Positions 8,895 to 17,273 of a stretch of 64,000 nt of DNA are shown one piece after another; the first letter of the stretch is position 1; the number at the start of each line of letters is the position of its first letter. A model generated the notes under the pieces. The model was not told the DNA's origin, searched no databases, and was given only the letters and a program-made list of their open reading frames with translations. Source of the DNA: Tamlana sp. I1. GTDB lineage: Bacteria > Bacteroidota > Bacteroidia > Flavobacteriales > Flavobacteriaceae. The stretch lies in contig NZ_JACLAF010000009.1 in NCBI RefSeq assembly GCF_015355625.1, positions 124,001 through 188,000 on the forward strand. The letters run 5' to 3'. The translations under genes were made by a program, and so were the position numbers.

Positions 8895-11241
8895 ACTTAT
8901 TAATCTCATATCAAGGAACAAAATAAAATCAGTTGTCATACTGATTTTATTTGTTCTATATACCCAGTGTTTACCTACCGAGTTATTTAATACCCCAACG
9001 TCCACGGTTATAGAAAGTAAAGAAGGCGTGTTACTAGGCGCTTTAATTGCCAAAGATGGACAATGGCGCTTTCCTATTAGCGATACCATACCTAATAAAA
9101 TTAAACAGTGTGTCCTTAATTTTGAAGACGCCTATTTTTATAAGCACCCCGGATTCAATCCGGTTTCTATTTTTAAAGCCCTAAAATCTAATATAACTAA
9201 CGGAAGTGTAGTTCGTGGCGGTAGTACCATCACACAGCAAGTCATTAGGCTGTCGCGACAAGGCCATGCACGTACCTATTATCAGAAACTTATAGAACTT
9301 GTATTGGCCACACGTTTAGAGATTCGTGCTTCAAAAGAAACCATTTTAAAAACCTATTTAGCCAATGCGCCATTTGGAGGAAATGTAGTTGGCTTAGATG
9401 CGGCATCATGGCGTTATTTTGGTATCGCGCCAAGCCAATTAACATGGGCTGAAAGTGCGACTTTGGGTGTGTTACCTAATGCACCAAGTTTAATTTACCC
9501 CGGAAAGAACCAAAAGAAATTACTCGAAAAAAGAAATAGATTGCTTAAAAAACTCTATGAAAATGCCATAATAGATTCTTTAACCTTCCAATTAGCATTA
9601 CAAGAAAAACTACCTCAAAAACCGTTTCCTTTACCAAATTCAGCACCACATTTACTACAAGAAATAGCTAAAAACAAGTCCGGACAACGTGTTACAACAT
9701 CTATAAATCATCAAATACAACGTCGAGCAAACCGCATAGTTAAAAAGCATTATAATAACCAGAAACAGAATGCTGTTAACAATATGGCGGTTTTAATTTT
9801 AGATGTTAATACCAAAAAAGTACTGAGCTATATAGGCAATTCGCCCACAACAAAAACGCATCAAAAAGATGTAAACATTATAAATGCACCACGAAGTACG
9901 GGTAGTGTATTAAAGCCTTTTCTTTACATGGGTATGCTAGATAAGGGCAAAATACTCCCCAATACCTTAGTAGCAGATGTACCTACTACAATTTCAAATT
10001 ATAAACCAGAAAATTTTAATTTACAATATACAGGTGCTGTTTCTGCAAGAAAAGCATTAGCGAGATCCTTAAATATTCCAGCTGTTAGAATGCTCAACCA
10101 TTATGGTGTAGAAAGTTTTTATGACGAGTTACAAAAATTAAACTTAAAACAATTAAATAAAGGCTCAGACCATTATGGCTTATCTGTAATTTTAGGCGGT
10201 GGTGAAAGTTGCTTATGGGATTTATGCAATGCCTACGGATCTTTAGCTGGTACTGTAAATAACTATTTAGAGCATTCTGCACAGTACAACACTCAAGAAT
10301 TTGCTCCTTTTTCATATTATAAAGAAGAAAAAATAAAGAAAGGTTCCTTAACTCAGGAAAAAAACATTTACGATGCAGGTAGTATTTATTTAGGGTTTGA
10401 GGCCATGACAGAAGTAGAACGGCCCGAAGAAGATTCAGCATGGGAATATTACAACTCGTCCCAAAAAATTGCTTGGAAAACGGGGACTAGCTTTGGTGGT
10501 CGCGATGCATGGGCTATAGGGGTTACCAAAGATTATGTAGTCGGGGTGTGGTTAGGAAATGCCGATGGTGAGGGGAGGCCAAATTTAACTGGTGTTTCTA
10601 GCGCAGGACCCGTATTATTCGACCTATTTAATATACTACCAAAATCTAGCTGGTTCCAAAAACCTTACGATGCTCTGGTAGAAGTAGATGTTTGCACTAA
10701 AAGTGGATATCTGGCTAACCCGCTATGTGATAAAACAAAACAATATATTTCTAGTGTTGGATTACGCACTAAAGCCTGTCCTTTTCATACTCTTGTACAT
10801 CTTGACGAAACAAATCGCTACCGGGTGCATGCCTCCTGCGAGTCTTTAGATGCTATTAATTCAGAATCTTGGTTTATTTTACCTCCATTAATGGCTTGGT
10901 ATTATAAAAAACAAGATGCTACTTATAAAAATATGCCACCATTACGCTCAGATTGTAAAGGAGAAACCTTAGCCAATATGGACTTTATTTTTCCAGAACC
11001 CCATGCCTCTATTATTTTACCTAAAAATTTCGATGGTGAAATTAATAAGGTGGTATTTAAATTGGCACACTCTAGAGCGAACACTAAGGTTTTTTGGTAT
11101 TTAAATGAAGAGTTCCTTAAAACTACAGAAGTTTTTCATCAAATAGACATTAAACCCCAAACAACAGGAGAACATACGATTACTGTGGTTGATGCTTTTG
11201 GCAATGAGCTGAAACGAACCATATACGTTAAGAGGGAGTAG
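8878..11241 (+). CDS. pbpC: Penicillin-binding protein 1C
   Basis: This bifunctional peptidoglycan synthase has one membrane anchor (residues 17-30). The glycosyltransferase (GT51) domain carries catalytic Glu83 in EDAYFYKHPGF. The transpeptidase has SVLK at 343-346, SLN at 397-399 and KTGTS from 534. A C-terminal beta domain of the PBP1C type (about residues 700-787) completes it. The frame is open from 8785, but that would overlap the macroglobulin gene by 110 bases and add a hydrophilic tail without family support. TTG at 8878 (or 8884) puts the start just before the membrane segment and leaves a 17-base overlap. This tight overlap implies translational coupling with the upstream trap protein. 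The product is 787 residues. Confidence 0.93.
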   Translation: MKLLNKLINLISRNKIKSVVILILFVLYTQCLPTELFNTPTSTVIESKEGVLLGALIAKDGQWRFPISDTIPNKIKQCVLNFEDAYFYKHPGFNPVSIFKALKSNITNGSVVRGGSTITQQVIRLSRQGHARTYYQKLIELVLATRLEIRASKETILKTYLANAPFGGNVVGLDAASWRYFGIAPSQLTWAESATLGVLPNAPSLIYPGKNQKKLLEKRNRLLKKLYENAIIDSLTFQLALQEKLPQKPFPLPNSAPHLLQEIAKNKSGQRVTTSINHQIQRRANRIVKKHYNNQKQNAVNNMAVLILDVNTKKVLSYIGNSPTTKTHQKDVNIINAPRSTGSVLKPFLYMGMLDKGKILPNTLVADVPTTISNYKPENFNLQYTGAVSARKALARSLNIPAVRMLNHYGVESFYDELQKLNLKQLNKGSDHYGLSVILGGGESCLWDLCNAYGSLAGTVNNYLEHSAQYNTQEFAPFSYYKEEKIKKGSLTQEKNIYDAGSIYLGFEAMTEVERPEEDSAWEYYNSSQKIAWKTGTSFGGRDAWAIGVTKDYVVGVWLGNADGEGRPNLTGVSSAGPVLFDLFNILPKSSWFQKPYDALVEVDVCTKSGYLANPLCDKTKQYISSVGLRTKACPFHTLVHLDETNRYRVHASCESLDAINSESWFILPPLMAWYYKKQDATYKNMPPLRSDCKGETLANMDFIFPEPHASIILPKNFDGEINKVVFKLAHSRANTKVFWYLNEEFLKTTEVFHQIDIKPQTTGEHTITVVDAFGNELKRTIYVKRE

Positions 11242-11284
11242 GTTTGTCTTAGAAACCAAATTGCATAATTTAGATGTTAGTATA

Positions 11285-11728
11285 TCACTTATTTGTTTCT
11301 ACAAGACTTTCTAGCGCATAAAATAAACGGTTTTGGGCATTATCTTGCGATCCAAAAATAGAACGAAACAGCTCTCCTTTTTTTGAAATTAGTAGCCATT
11401 GTGGAGTACCTTCTGCATTAAATTGGTCAAAAACTTTGTGATGTTTGTCTATATAAATAGGAAACGGATTTTCGCCACTCGTAAAAATGCTTTTAATAGA
11501 AGCTTTTGTGCCTTCTCTATTTACAAAATCAGCATGAATACCAGCAACTTGAATGGATGGATATTGCTGCTGAAACTCGTATGCCAAAGGAATGGCACGT
11601 CCTGTACACCCCAAACAATCATTGTTGTAAATAATAAGCAGCAAAATTTTATGTTTATAAGCTGTCATTAAATCTACAGGAAAGCCATCTAAATCTAAAA
11701 CGGGTATCGATTGTATTATAGGATTCAT
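11285..11728 (-). CDS. Thioredoxin-fold redoxin (TlpA/AhpC-like)
   Basis: The 147-residue protein has a thioredoxin-like fold with a C-x-x-C pair (Cys38-Leu-Gly-Cys41) placed after a beta strand as in TlpA and AhpC/TSA proteins. A cis-Pro region (EGTPQWLLIS) follows near residue 108. There is no signal peptide, so it probably works in the cytoplasm, perhaps as a peroxiredoxin-like or disulfide reductase. It converges with pbpC across 43 bases. A TAAATTTG box on the minus strand at 11758-11765 could be its -7 element, although no -33 TTG was found at the right distance. Confidence 0.75.
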   Translation of the reverse strand: MNPIIQSIPVLDLDGFPVDLMTAYKHKILLLIIYNNDCLGCTGRAIPLAYEFQQQYPSIQVAGIHADFVNREGTKASIKSIFTSGENPFPIYIDKHHKVFDQFNAEGTPQWLLISKKGELFRSIFGSQDNAQNRLFYALESLVETNK

Positions 11729-12007
11729 TTTTAGCTTTATACTATTCTTAATACATGCAAATTTAGGAATTTAATACTTTGAGGAATTTATATATTAAGT
11801 TTCTTATTAAAATTTCACTTAATAATAGGACGGGATTAGGTGTGGAATGGATTAGCTCGACTAGTTATTTTTTTGTCATAAACAAAACAAAAACAATTGG
11901 TAAAACTAGAAATCACATGACGTCAATATTTTTTTTGGATAGAGACCATAAAATCTATTTAAAACGCCTAACTTTTAAGAATTATAAATCATTAAATAAT
12001 TAAAACT

Positions 12008-12187
12008 ATGCATCCCTTTTATAATTTATTAGTATTACAACTCCCCATGGGAACACCAAATCCAGACGACAATAAGCCACTGGATTTATCAGACCCTTTT
12101 GAGGTTATTGTATTTATAGTATTACCTGTAATTATTGTAATCCTTTATTTTCTTTGGAGAAAACAAAAGCAGAAGAATAAAAAGTAA
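12008..12187 (+). CDS. Small single-pass membrane protein (59 aa)
   Basis: An ATG at 12008 opens 59 codons ending in TAA at 12185-12187. The peptide has a Pro/Asp-rich N-terminal part, a single hydrophobic helix of about 20 residues (IVFIVLPVIIVILYFLW) and a Lys/Arg/Gln-rich tail, giving an N-out, C-in single-pass topology. Small proteins with this plan are common in Flavobacteriaceae and are sometimes mislabelled in databases. I know no function. The layout (helix then WRKQKQKNKK) argues that it is a real gene. Confidence 0.65.
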   Translation: MHPFYNLLVLQLPMGTPNPDDNKPLDLSDPFEVIVFIVLPVIIVILYFLWRKQKQKNKK

Positions 12188-12244
12188 GCACTTATTTTTA
12201 ATAACCTGTATACTAGTCTTTTATCAAAAAAGAATAGCTGCCTT

Positions 12245-13030
12245 TTACAAGGTCTTGAATAAATTTAAAATTTCAACACGATGTGCTTTACTAACAGGTA
12301 TTTTTTTATCCTTTATAAAAAGCATATTACCTTCAAAACCACTTACAGCCGAAATATTGACTAAATAACTCCTATGCACTCTAAAAAATGTTTCTTTAGG
12401 GAGTTGTTCCTCGAAATTTTTCAACCCTGTAGAATATAAAAACTGATCATTTTCGGTATGGATAATGGTATAATTATTATCGGCTTCTAGAAATTTAATA
12501 GCCTCCATAGCCACCCTTTCGTAGTGATTGTTCTTTTTAAGAAACAGATCGTTTTTTATGCTTATGGGTAGGTTGTCATTTTTGGGAAGGGTAGTGGCAT
12601 CAGCTAATTTTTCTTCCTTTTTATTTTGATTTTTTTGTTGCTTAGAAAAATTAGACAAGGCCAATTCGATAGCAATACTTATTTGTCTGTCGTTAAAAGG
12701 TTTCAGTAAATAGGCATCCGGTTCAACCTGCTTAGCACGATCAATCACTTTAGCATCGGTGAGTGAACTCAGAAAAATTAAAGGAATGTTATATTTTTCA
12801 TTAATTAAATGCGCTAATTCAATACCATCTTTATCACCTTTAATCATGATATCCATAAGAATAAGATGAATATCGGTCGTTTTCTCTAATAAGGCTAAAG
12901 TACTTTCGGCAGAATCTGTAACCCCTACAATTTCATAAGACATATCTAGAAGTCGCCATGAAATATCTTGCGCTAAGAGTTTTTCATCTTCAACAATAAG
13001 GATTCTAATAGTAGAGCTTAACGAATTCAT
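12245..13030 (-). CDS. LytTR-family response regulator
   Basis: The 261-residue protein has an N-terminal receiver domain (acidic pair Asp15/Glu14, phospho-acceptor Asp60 in LMDIM, Lys110 in LLKPF) and a C-terminal LytTR DNA-binding domain (about residues 160-258, with FFRVHRSYLVN and the closing VSKAHR). A Lys/Asn-rich linker joins them. It begins 6 bases after the stop of the histidine kinase, so the two form an operon and should be a cognate pair. Targets are unknown; LytTR proteins often bind direct repeats near their own operon. Confidence 0.92.
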   Translation of the reverse strand: MNSLSSTIRILIVEDEKLLAQDISWRLLDMSYEIVGVTDSAESTLALLEKTTDIHLILMDIMIKGDKDGIELAHLINEKYNIPLIFLSSLTDAKVIDRAKQVEPDAYLLKPFNDRQISIAIELALSNFSKQQKNQNKKEEKLADATTLPKNDNLPISIKNDLFLKKNNHYERVAMEAIKFLEADNNYTIIHTENDQFLYSTGLKNFEEQLPKETFFRVHRSYLVNISAVSGFEGNMLFIKDKKIPVSKAHRVEILNLFKTL

Positions 13031-13036
13031 AAAAAG

Positions 13037-14797
13037 TTAAATTACTAAATTTATTTTCCACAAGGTACCATGATCGCTTTCAACGGTAACATTTCCGTCT
13101 AGCTGATCAATTAATGAGTTAATTAATTGCAGTCCTAGTGAGTTCTTTTTGTTGCGTTGTGAAGGCCCGAATCCTTTTCCATTATCTTTTACTTCAATGT
13201 GTAAGCCTTTATCATTAGCATGTGCTAGGATGTCAAGCTTAGGATCGGGATTGTCCTTAAAAGCATGTTTAATGGCATTGGTAACAATTTCATTAATAAT
13301 TAAAGCAATAGGTATGGCTTTATCAACTTCAACAGTAATAGGTTCAATATTGAAGTTTGTTTTTAACTCTGTACCGTAGCCATAAATCAGGTTTAAAACA
13401 AGCTCTTCAACATAATCTTTTAAATCAATTTTGGTTTCTAAACCATCTTGATATAACTTACTATGCACGAGAGATAAGGCTTCAACTCTGTTTTTTCCCG
13501 AAACAATAATTTCTTTATCCGAATCTTCACTTAGCGATCTGCTTTGCAAATTTAGTAAGCTTGCTACCATTTGCAAATTGTTTTTAACACGATGGTTCAA
13601 TTCTTTAAGTAGAAAAGCCTTGTCTTTTTCTCTTTTAGATAAATCAACATTAACAATACGCAGGCGTTTAGATAAGATGAACAACCAATAACTTAAAAGA
13701 ATAAATATTAAAATGCCAATGGAAAGCACAATAGCAATGTTTTTTCTGTTAGCGCTAATCACATTAATGCGTTCTATTTCTAGCTCTCTTTTATTAATAA
13801 TGTATCCAGCCTTGAGTTGTTCTACTTTCTTTATGTTTTCTTTATTTACAAGGCTATCATGATAAATTTGATATATTTCCTGAAATTTTAAAGCCGCTTT
13901 ATAATCCTGTTTTTCCTGATTAAATGAAACTAGAGTATTACTAATATCTTGTATTTGTTCTTTTAAACCTGCCTTTTCAGCTATATTAAAAGCATCAATA
14001 AGGTGTTTTTCGGCCAATTCTTTGTTGCCTTCCTCGTTATAGATTTCACCCAGTTCTGCAAGACAAATAGAAACGAAATAATCATCTTGTAAAATTTTAA
14101 GAATTTCAATACCTTTTTCTAAGGCTAATTTGGCTTTATCAAACTCATTTTTATCCGAATACACCATGCCTAAATTTCCATAAATGTACCCTAATACTTG
14201 TTCGTTATCTAAGTCTTGGTTTATTTCTAGGGCTTCCAACAAAGTACTTTCAGCTAGATCGAATTCGCCACTAATTCTATAAGATTCTCCAAGATTAATT
14301 AACGTAGAGGCATATCTTAATTGGTCGTTAAGACGTTTATAAATAGATGCAGCTTTTTTTAGATAGATAATAGATGAATTATACTCATGTAAAGCACAAT
14401 AAACCGTAGCAATTTGTGTTTGAACCGCTGCTTGATTTTCAGTTAAATGAAGCGCTTCATATATGGTTAAGGCTTTAAAGGCAGCCGATAAAGCATTACT
14501 ATAATTTCCCAAACCCTGTTCAAGTATACCAATACTTTCTAAAGCTTCTGCTTGCAATTTTTGGGAGTTTATTTCTTTAGAAACTTTTAAAGATTCTTCA
14601 GCATAAAAAAGAGCGCTATCTAATTTAGGATGGGAATAAGCAATTGACTCTAATAATACAGCGCGCTCTTTTTTTGTGAACTGTTTTGTTTTTAATAGAT
14701 GAAGTAAACTATCCGATTTTTGTCTATCCTGACTGTAGCATATCATATGTAATAGATAAAGGAAAAAACAAAAAAAGTATTTTAGTCTACAATACAT
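13037..14797 (-). CDS. TPR-containing sensor histidine kinase (HisKA_2 type)
   Basis: This 586-residue sensor has a signal peptide (residues 1-22), tetratricopeptide repeats through about residue 310, a coiled segment, one membrane helix near residues 353-375, then a cytoplasmic kinase. The phospho-acceptor is His402 in ELNHRVKNNLQ, the HisKA_2 signature, followed by a HATPase domain with N, G1 (DNGKGFG) and G2 (GLQLI) boxes. The TPR part should sit in the periplasm and sense protein partners. It starts 11 bases after the upstream gene and is followed after 6 bases by its LytTR regulator. A decayed copy of its first 77 codons lies at 16170-16407. Confidence 0.92.
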   Translation of the reverse strand: MYCRLKYFFCFFLYLLHMICYSQDRQKSDSLLHLLKTKQFTKKERAVLLESIAYSHPKLDSALFYAEESLKVSKEINSQKLQAEALESIGILEQGLGNYSNALSAAFKALTIYEALHLTENQAAVQTQIATVYCALHEYNSSIIYLKKAASIYKRLNDQLRYASTLINLGESYRISGEFDLAESTLLEALEINQDLDNEQVLGYIYGNLGMVYSDKNEFDKAKLALEKGIEILKILQDDYFVSICLAELGEIYNEEGNKELAEKHLIDAFNIAEKAGLKEQIQDISNTLVSFNQEKQDYKAALKFQEIYQIYHDSLVNKENIKKVEQLKAGYIINKRELEIERINVISANRKNIAIVLSIGILIFILLSYWLFILSKRLRIVNVDLSKREKDKAFLLKELNHRVKNNLQMVASLLNLQSRSLSEDSDKEIIVSGKNRVEALSLVHSKLYQDGLETKIDLKDYVEELVLNLIYGYGTELKTNFNIEPITVEVDKAIPIALIINEIVTNAIKHAFKDNPDPKLDILAHANDKGLHIEVKDNGKGFGPSQRNKKNSLGLQLINSLIDQLDGNVTVESDHGTLWKINLVI

Positions 14798-14808
14798 CTC
14801 TTAAATAA

Positions 14809-15357
14809 TCAGTGGTCTTTTGAGTGAATTCTAATAAAAGGATCGATTTTGAAAAAATAGTCTCTATTATCAATTTCGAAGGATAAAATAATGGTGTAGT
14901 AAAGGTATAACCCTTTTACTTCACAATCTGGTTTTGCTTTACTTTTAACTAAAAAATATTCTTCGGTACTATCTTTATAAGTTCTAGGCGTTACATAAAG
15001 TCCACCATCTGGTGCTACCGAGGTATATTTATTATTTTTTTTAAAGATGATGTATTCTTGCCAATCTTGTAAAGTCATAAAAGATTTAGAAGCCTTGCTT
15101 AGGTTAACAAACTTTAAATAGTGTAATTTTGGTTGAATATCGCTGCCAGAAAAGTTTATTTTAAATTCTACTTTTTCACCACATTTAAGATTAAAAAAGA
15201 AGCCTTTTGAATTACATTTTACAAAAAAGTCTAACAATATAGGGTTATGCTGGGAGCCTTCGCCAATATAAGTGTTTTGAATGGTTTCTTTTAGTTCGTG
15301 AAAATCTAAATCAAGATCTAATACAACTTCTTTAGGAGTAAGCGTTTTCTGTGTCAT
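14809..15357 (-). CDS. Hypothetical protein upstream of the sensor kinase
   Basis: The 182-residue product has no signal peptide or membrane segment and looks beta-rich. No family was recognised. It is the first gene of the leftward operon with the TPR kinase and the LytTR regulator. Its last residues (DPFIRIHSKDH) nearly match the ends of the two small lipoproteins at 16420 and 16785, and the DNA around the stop codon and kinase start is shared as well. This gene therefore looks like one source of the duplication seen to its right. It could be a partner or target of the two-component system. Confidence 0.6.
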   Translation of the reverse strand: MTQKTLTPKEVVLDLDLDFHELKETIQNTYIGEGSQHNPILLDFFVKCNSKGFFFNLKCGEKVEFKINFSGSDIQPKLHYLKFVNLSKASKSFMTLQDWQEYIIFKKNNKYTSVAPDGGLYVTPRTYKDSTEEYFLVKSKAKPDCEVKGLYLYYTIILSFEIDNRDYFFKIDPFIRIHSKDH

Positions 15358-15585
15358 AAATTTATAGTTTGGTTAAATTAAATATTTCAAATATATAGAA
15401 ATATTTCCCCATCTGTAGTTAAAATCTTCACTTAATAAAAGGATCCATTTACTAAAGGATTCGGTTCATTCACACATTTATTTTTTTATTGGCTTATTAG
15501 TCCTGTAAGTTTGACATAATCAAAGTAAAAAAAGGTGCTATCTGTAAACCAGAATAGAGTAGGAGTTTAATTAAATTATATAACT

Positions 15586-15933
15586 ATGAAATCATTGAGT
15601 TTAGAAGCAAACATTAACGTTAACGATTTTTACAATATTGCTATGAAAGATATTGGGAAGTTAGTTTCTGGAATATCAAGTGGATCTGCCATTATATTTA
15701 ATGATACCGGAAAGCAAATTGATTTTTATGTTTATAATTATATAGATTCACTTTGTTGGATAACTATGAAAAAAGTAAAAATTGCACATGGTAGTTATGG
15801 TACAATAACAGCATATGGAAAATACTTCAAAATTCATCCTGATAAAAATAAAGTTAATGAATTTTTAGTAGCTCCAAATGAAGCTTATATATATAAAGGA
15901 CCAGGGGAATTGGTTCATATTGAAAAGGAATAA
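15586..15933 (+). CDS. Small beta-rich cytosolic protein, function unknown
   Basis: The 115-residue protein has no signal peptide. From residue 33 on it alternates hydrophobic and aromatic strands (AIIFNDTG, IDFYVYNYID, LCWITMKK) and contains a KYFKIHPDKN segment and a Gly-Pro-Gly turn near the end, suggesting a compact beta sandwich or barrel. I have a weak impression of a small family of this shape in diverse bacteria but cannot name it. It is a single gene transcribed away from the kinase operon, followed by a strong terminator at 16113. Its solitary position in an accessory stretch hints at an acquired gene. Confidence 0.6.
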   Translation: MKSLSLEANINVNDFYNIAMKDIGKLVSGISSGSAIIFNDTGKQIDFYVYNYIDSLCWITMKKVKIAHGSYGTITAYGKYFKIHPDKNKVNEFLVAPNEAYIYKGPGELVHIEKE

Positions 15934-16112
15934 AAAATACTTTTCAAACAAACACCGCTTAAATTTAGAAGTCTCTCATCTAAATAATGAAAAAGAAGCC
16001 ACAGTAACACTATTTTTTTGAAGTTTATTGATTATTATGTTTTTAAAAAATATTGAAGGGATTTAAAATTATTACCAAATTAAATTTTTTAAAAACACTG
16101 CTATTAACAAGT

Positions 16113-16160
16113 CCTGAGGAATACCGTTTTTGCTATTAACGGTTTCTTCGGGATTTTTTT
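16113..16160 (+). terminator. Intrinsic terminator after the small beta-rich gene
   Basis: A near-perfect stem (CCTGAGGAATACCGTT pairing with AACGGTTTCTTCGGG, with G-U pairs and one bulge) is followed by seven T residues on the plus strand. It lies 180 bases after the stop of the gene at 15586-15933. Confidence 0.75.
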
Positions 16161-16169
16161 ATGAATTTT

Positions 16170-16407
16170 TTTTGGAGTTTATTTCTCTAGAAACCTTTAA
16201 AGATTCTTCAGCATAATAAAGCGCGCTATCTAATTTAGAGTGATTATAAGCAATAGACTCTAATAATGCAGCGCGCTCATTTTTTGTGAACTATTTTGTT
16301 TTTGATAGATGAAGTAAACTATCCGATTTTTGTCTATCCTGACTAAAACATAACCCATGTAATAGGCAAATGAAAAAACATATAAAGTACTTTTGTTTAC
16401 TATACAT
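16170..16407 (-). pseudogene. Decayed 5' fragment of the TPR sensor kinase gene
   Basis: The minus strand from ATG at 16407 translates to a clear copy of the first 77 or so residues of the sensor kinase at 13037-14797: the signal peptide, QDRQKSDSLLHL, then ERAALLESIAY and LYYAEESLKVS. The Gln39 codon of the parent has become TAG, and homology ends abruptly near 16170. It lies 12 bases after the stop of a small lipoprotein gene, the same layout as the parent kinase behind its upstream gene (11 bases). It is a partial segmental duplication that cannot make a kinase. Confidence 0.88.
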
Positions 16408-16419
16408 ATCTTTTAATTA

Positions 16420-16668
16420 TCAGTGGTCTTTAGAACTAATTTTAACAAAAGGGCATTTACATAAATCATCAGTAGGTTCGTCAGAATTAACATCATCATT
16501 GGTTGAATCTTCAGTAACTTCTTCAGAACTAACATCATCATTGGCTGAGTTTTCAGAAAAACCTTCTGTAAGTTCATCAGAACTAACATCATCTTTTTCA
16601 CAGCTTGAAAGAAGAAACACGCCACACATTAAGATAATTAAACCTTTAGATAATTTTTTTTTGTTCAT
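16420..16668 (-). CDS. Small lipoprotein with acidic tandem repeats, copy 1
   Basis: The 82-residue protein has a lipoprotein signal with lipobox LSSC (Cys23), so the mature part is about 60 residues. It consists of three acidic repeats built on NDDVSSEEVTEDS (starts near residues 26, 44 and 58), then a Cys-x-Cys and the tail CPFVKISSKDH. The tail matches the last residues of the 182-residue protein at 14809. The repeats suggest a flexible, negatively charged surface or periplasmic tether, perhaps binding cations. Copy 2, with six substitutions, lies 365 bases upstream. The decayed kinase fragment follows after 12 bases. Confidence 0.75.
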   Translation of the reverse strand: MNKKKLSKGLIILMCGVFLLSSCEKDDVSSDELTEGFSENSANDDVSSEEVTEDSTNDDVNSDEPTDDLCKCPFVKISSKDH

Positions 16669-16784
16669 ACTTTTTAAAATTTTATAGTTTACCTACTCAT
16701 TTTTTTATAGTCCTTTTTCGGTTTATTGAGACTTAAAATTGTATAACGCGCATTAGTATAGAAAACGTTGCATACTTTTAATAA

Positions 16785-17033
16785 TCAGCGGTCTTTTGAG
16801 TGGATTCTAACAAAAGGGCATTTACATAAATCATCAGTAGGTTCATCAGAATTAACATCATCATTTTCTGAATCTTCAGTAACTTCTTCAGAACTAACAT
16901 CATCATTGGCTGAGTTTTCATAAAAACCTTCTGTAAGTTCATCAGAACTAACATCATCTTTGTCACAGCTTGAAAGAAGAAACACGCCACACATTAAGAT
17001 AATTAAACCCTTAGATAATTTTTTTTTGTTCAT
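16785..17033 (-). CDS. Small lipoprotein with acidic tandem repeats, copy 2
   Basis: This is a tandem duplicate of the lipoprotein at 16420-16668: 82 residues, lipobox LSSC with Cys23, three acidic repeats and the tail CPFVRIHSKDR. It differs at six residues (including Glu24 to Asp, Ser38 to Tyr and Thr56 to Glu), all in the mature protein. Reading frame and signal are intact in both copies, which argues for selection or a recent duplication. Downstream it keeps only the first bases of the kinase start, so the duplication joint lies about there. Confidence 0.75.
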   Translation of the reverse strand: MNKKKLSKGLIILMCGVFLLSSCDKDDVSSDELTEGFYENSANDDVSSEEVTEDSENDDVNSDEPTDDLCKCPFVRIHSKDR

Positions 17034-17253
17034 ACTTTTTAAAATTTTATAGTTTACCTACTCATTTTTTTTATAGTCCTTTTTCGGTTTATTGAGACTT
17101 AAAATTGTATAACGCGCATTAGTATAGAAAACGTTATGTACTTTCGCTAAAGTAAGTAAATTATTATACTATTTAAAAGATGTAAGAAAAATATTTTATT
17201 AATATTGAATAACCTAAATACTAAAGTTGATTTTGAAAACTGAACTTTTTAGG

Positions 17254-17273
17254 TATTCTATTTTACATAATAT
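17254..17273 (+). repeat. 20-bp inverted repeat, left arm
   Basis: TATTCTATTTTACATAATAT here is an exact reverse complement of 21735-21754. A 16-base copy in the same orientation as this arm occurs at 21256-21271. The three copies bracket the phosphoesterase-ATPase gene. The sequence is AT-rich, so chance is possible but unlikely for 20 exact bases. Confidence 0.6.

Larger units (their letters stand above)
16405..17137. repeat. Tandem duplication, two units of about 365 bp
   Basis: Each unit carries a lipoprotein gene and about 105 bases of upstream DNA (shared landmarks: CCTTTTTCGGTTTATTGAG and AACGCGCATTAGTATAG). The stop codons are exactly 365 bases apart. The two upstream regions are almost identical, so both copies probably have the same promoter. 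Confidence 0.85.

Noticed and set aside
11779-12003. 74-residue plus-strand frame before the 59-residue gene
   Set aside because: Composition looks random, no domain or helix pattern is seen, and the better microprotein starts only four bases later.
16370-16687. Plus-strand frame with SSELTSSLVE-like repeats
   Set aside because: It is the antisense shadow of the acidic-repeat lipoprotein; repeats on one strand produce repeats on the other.
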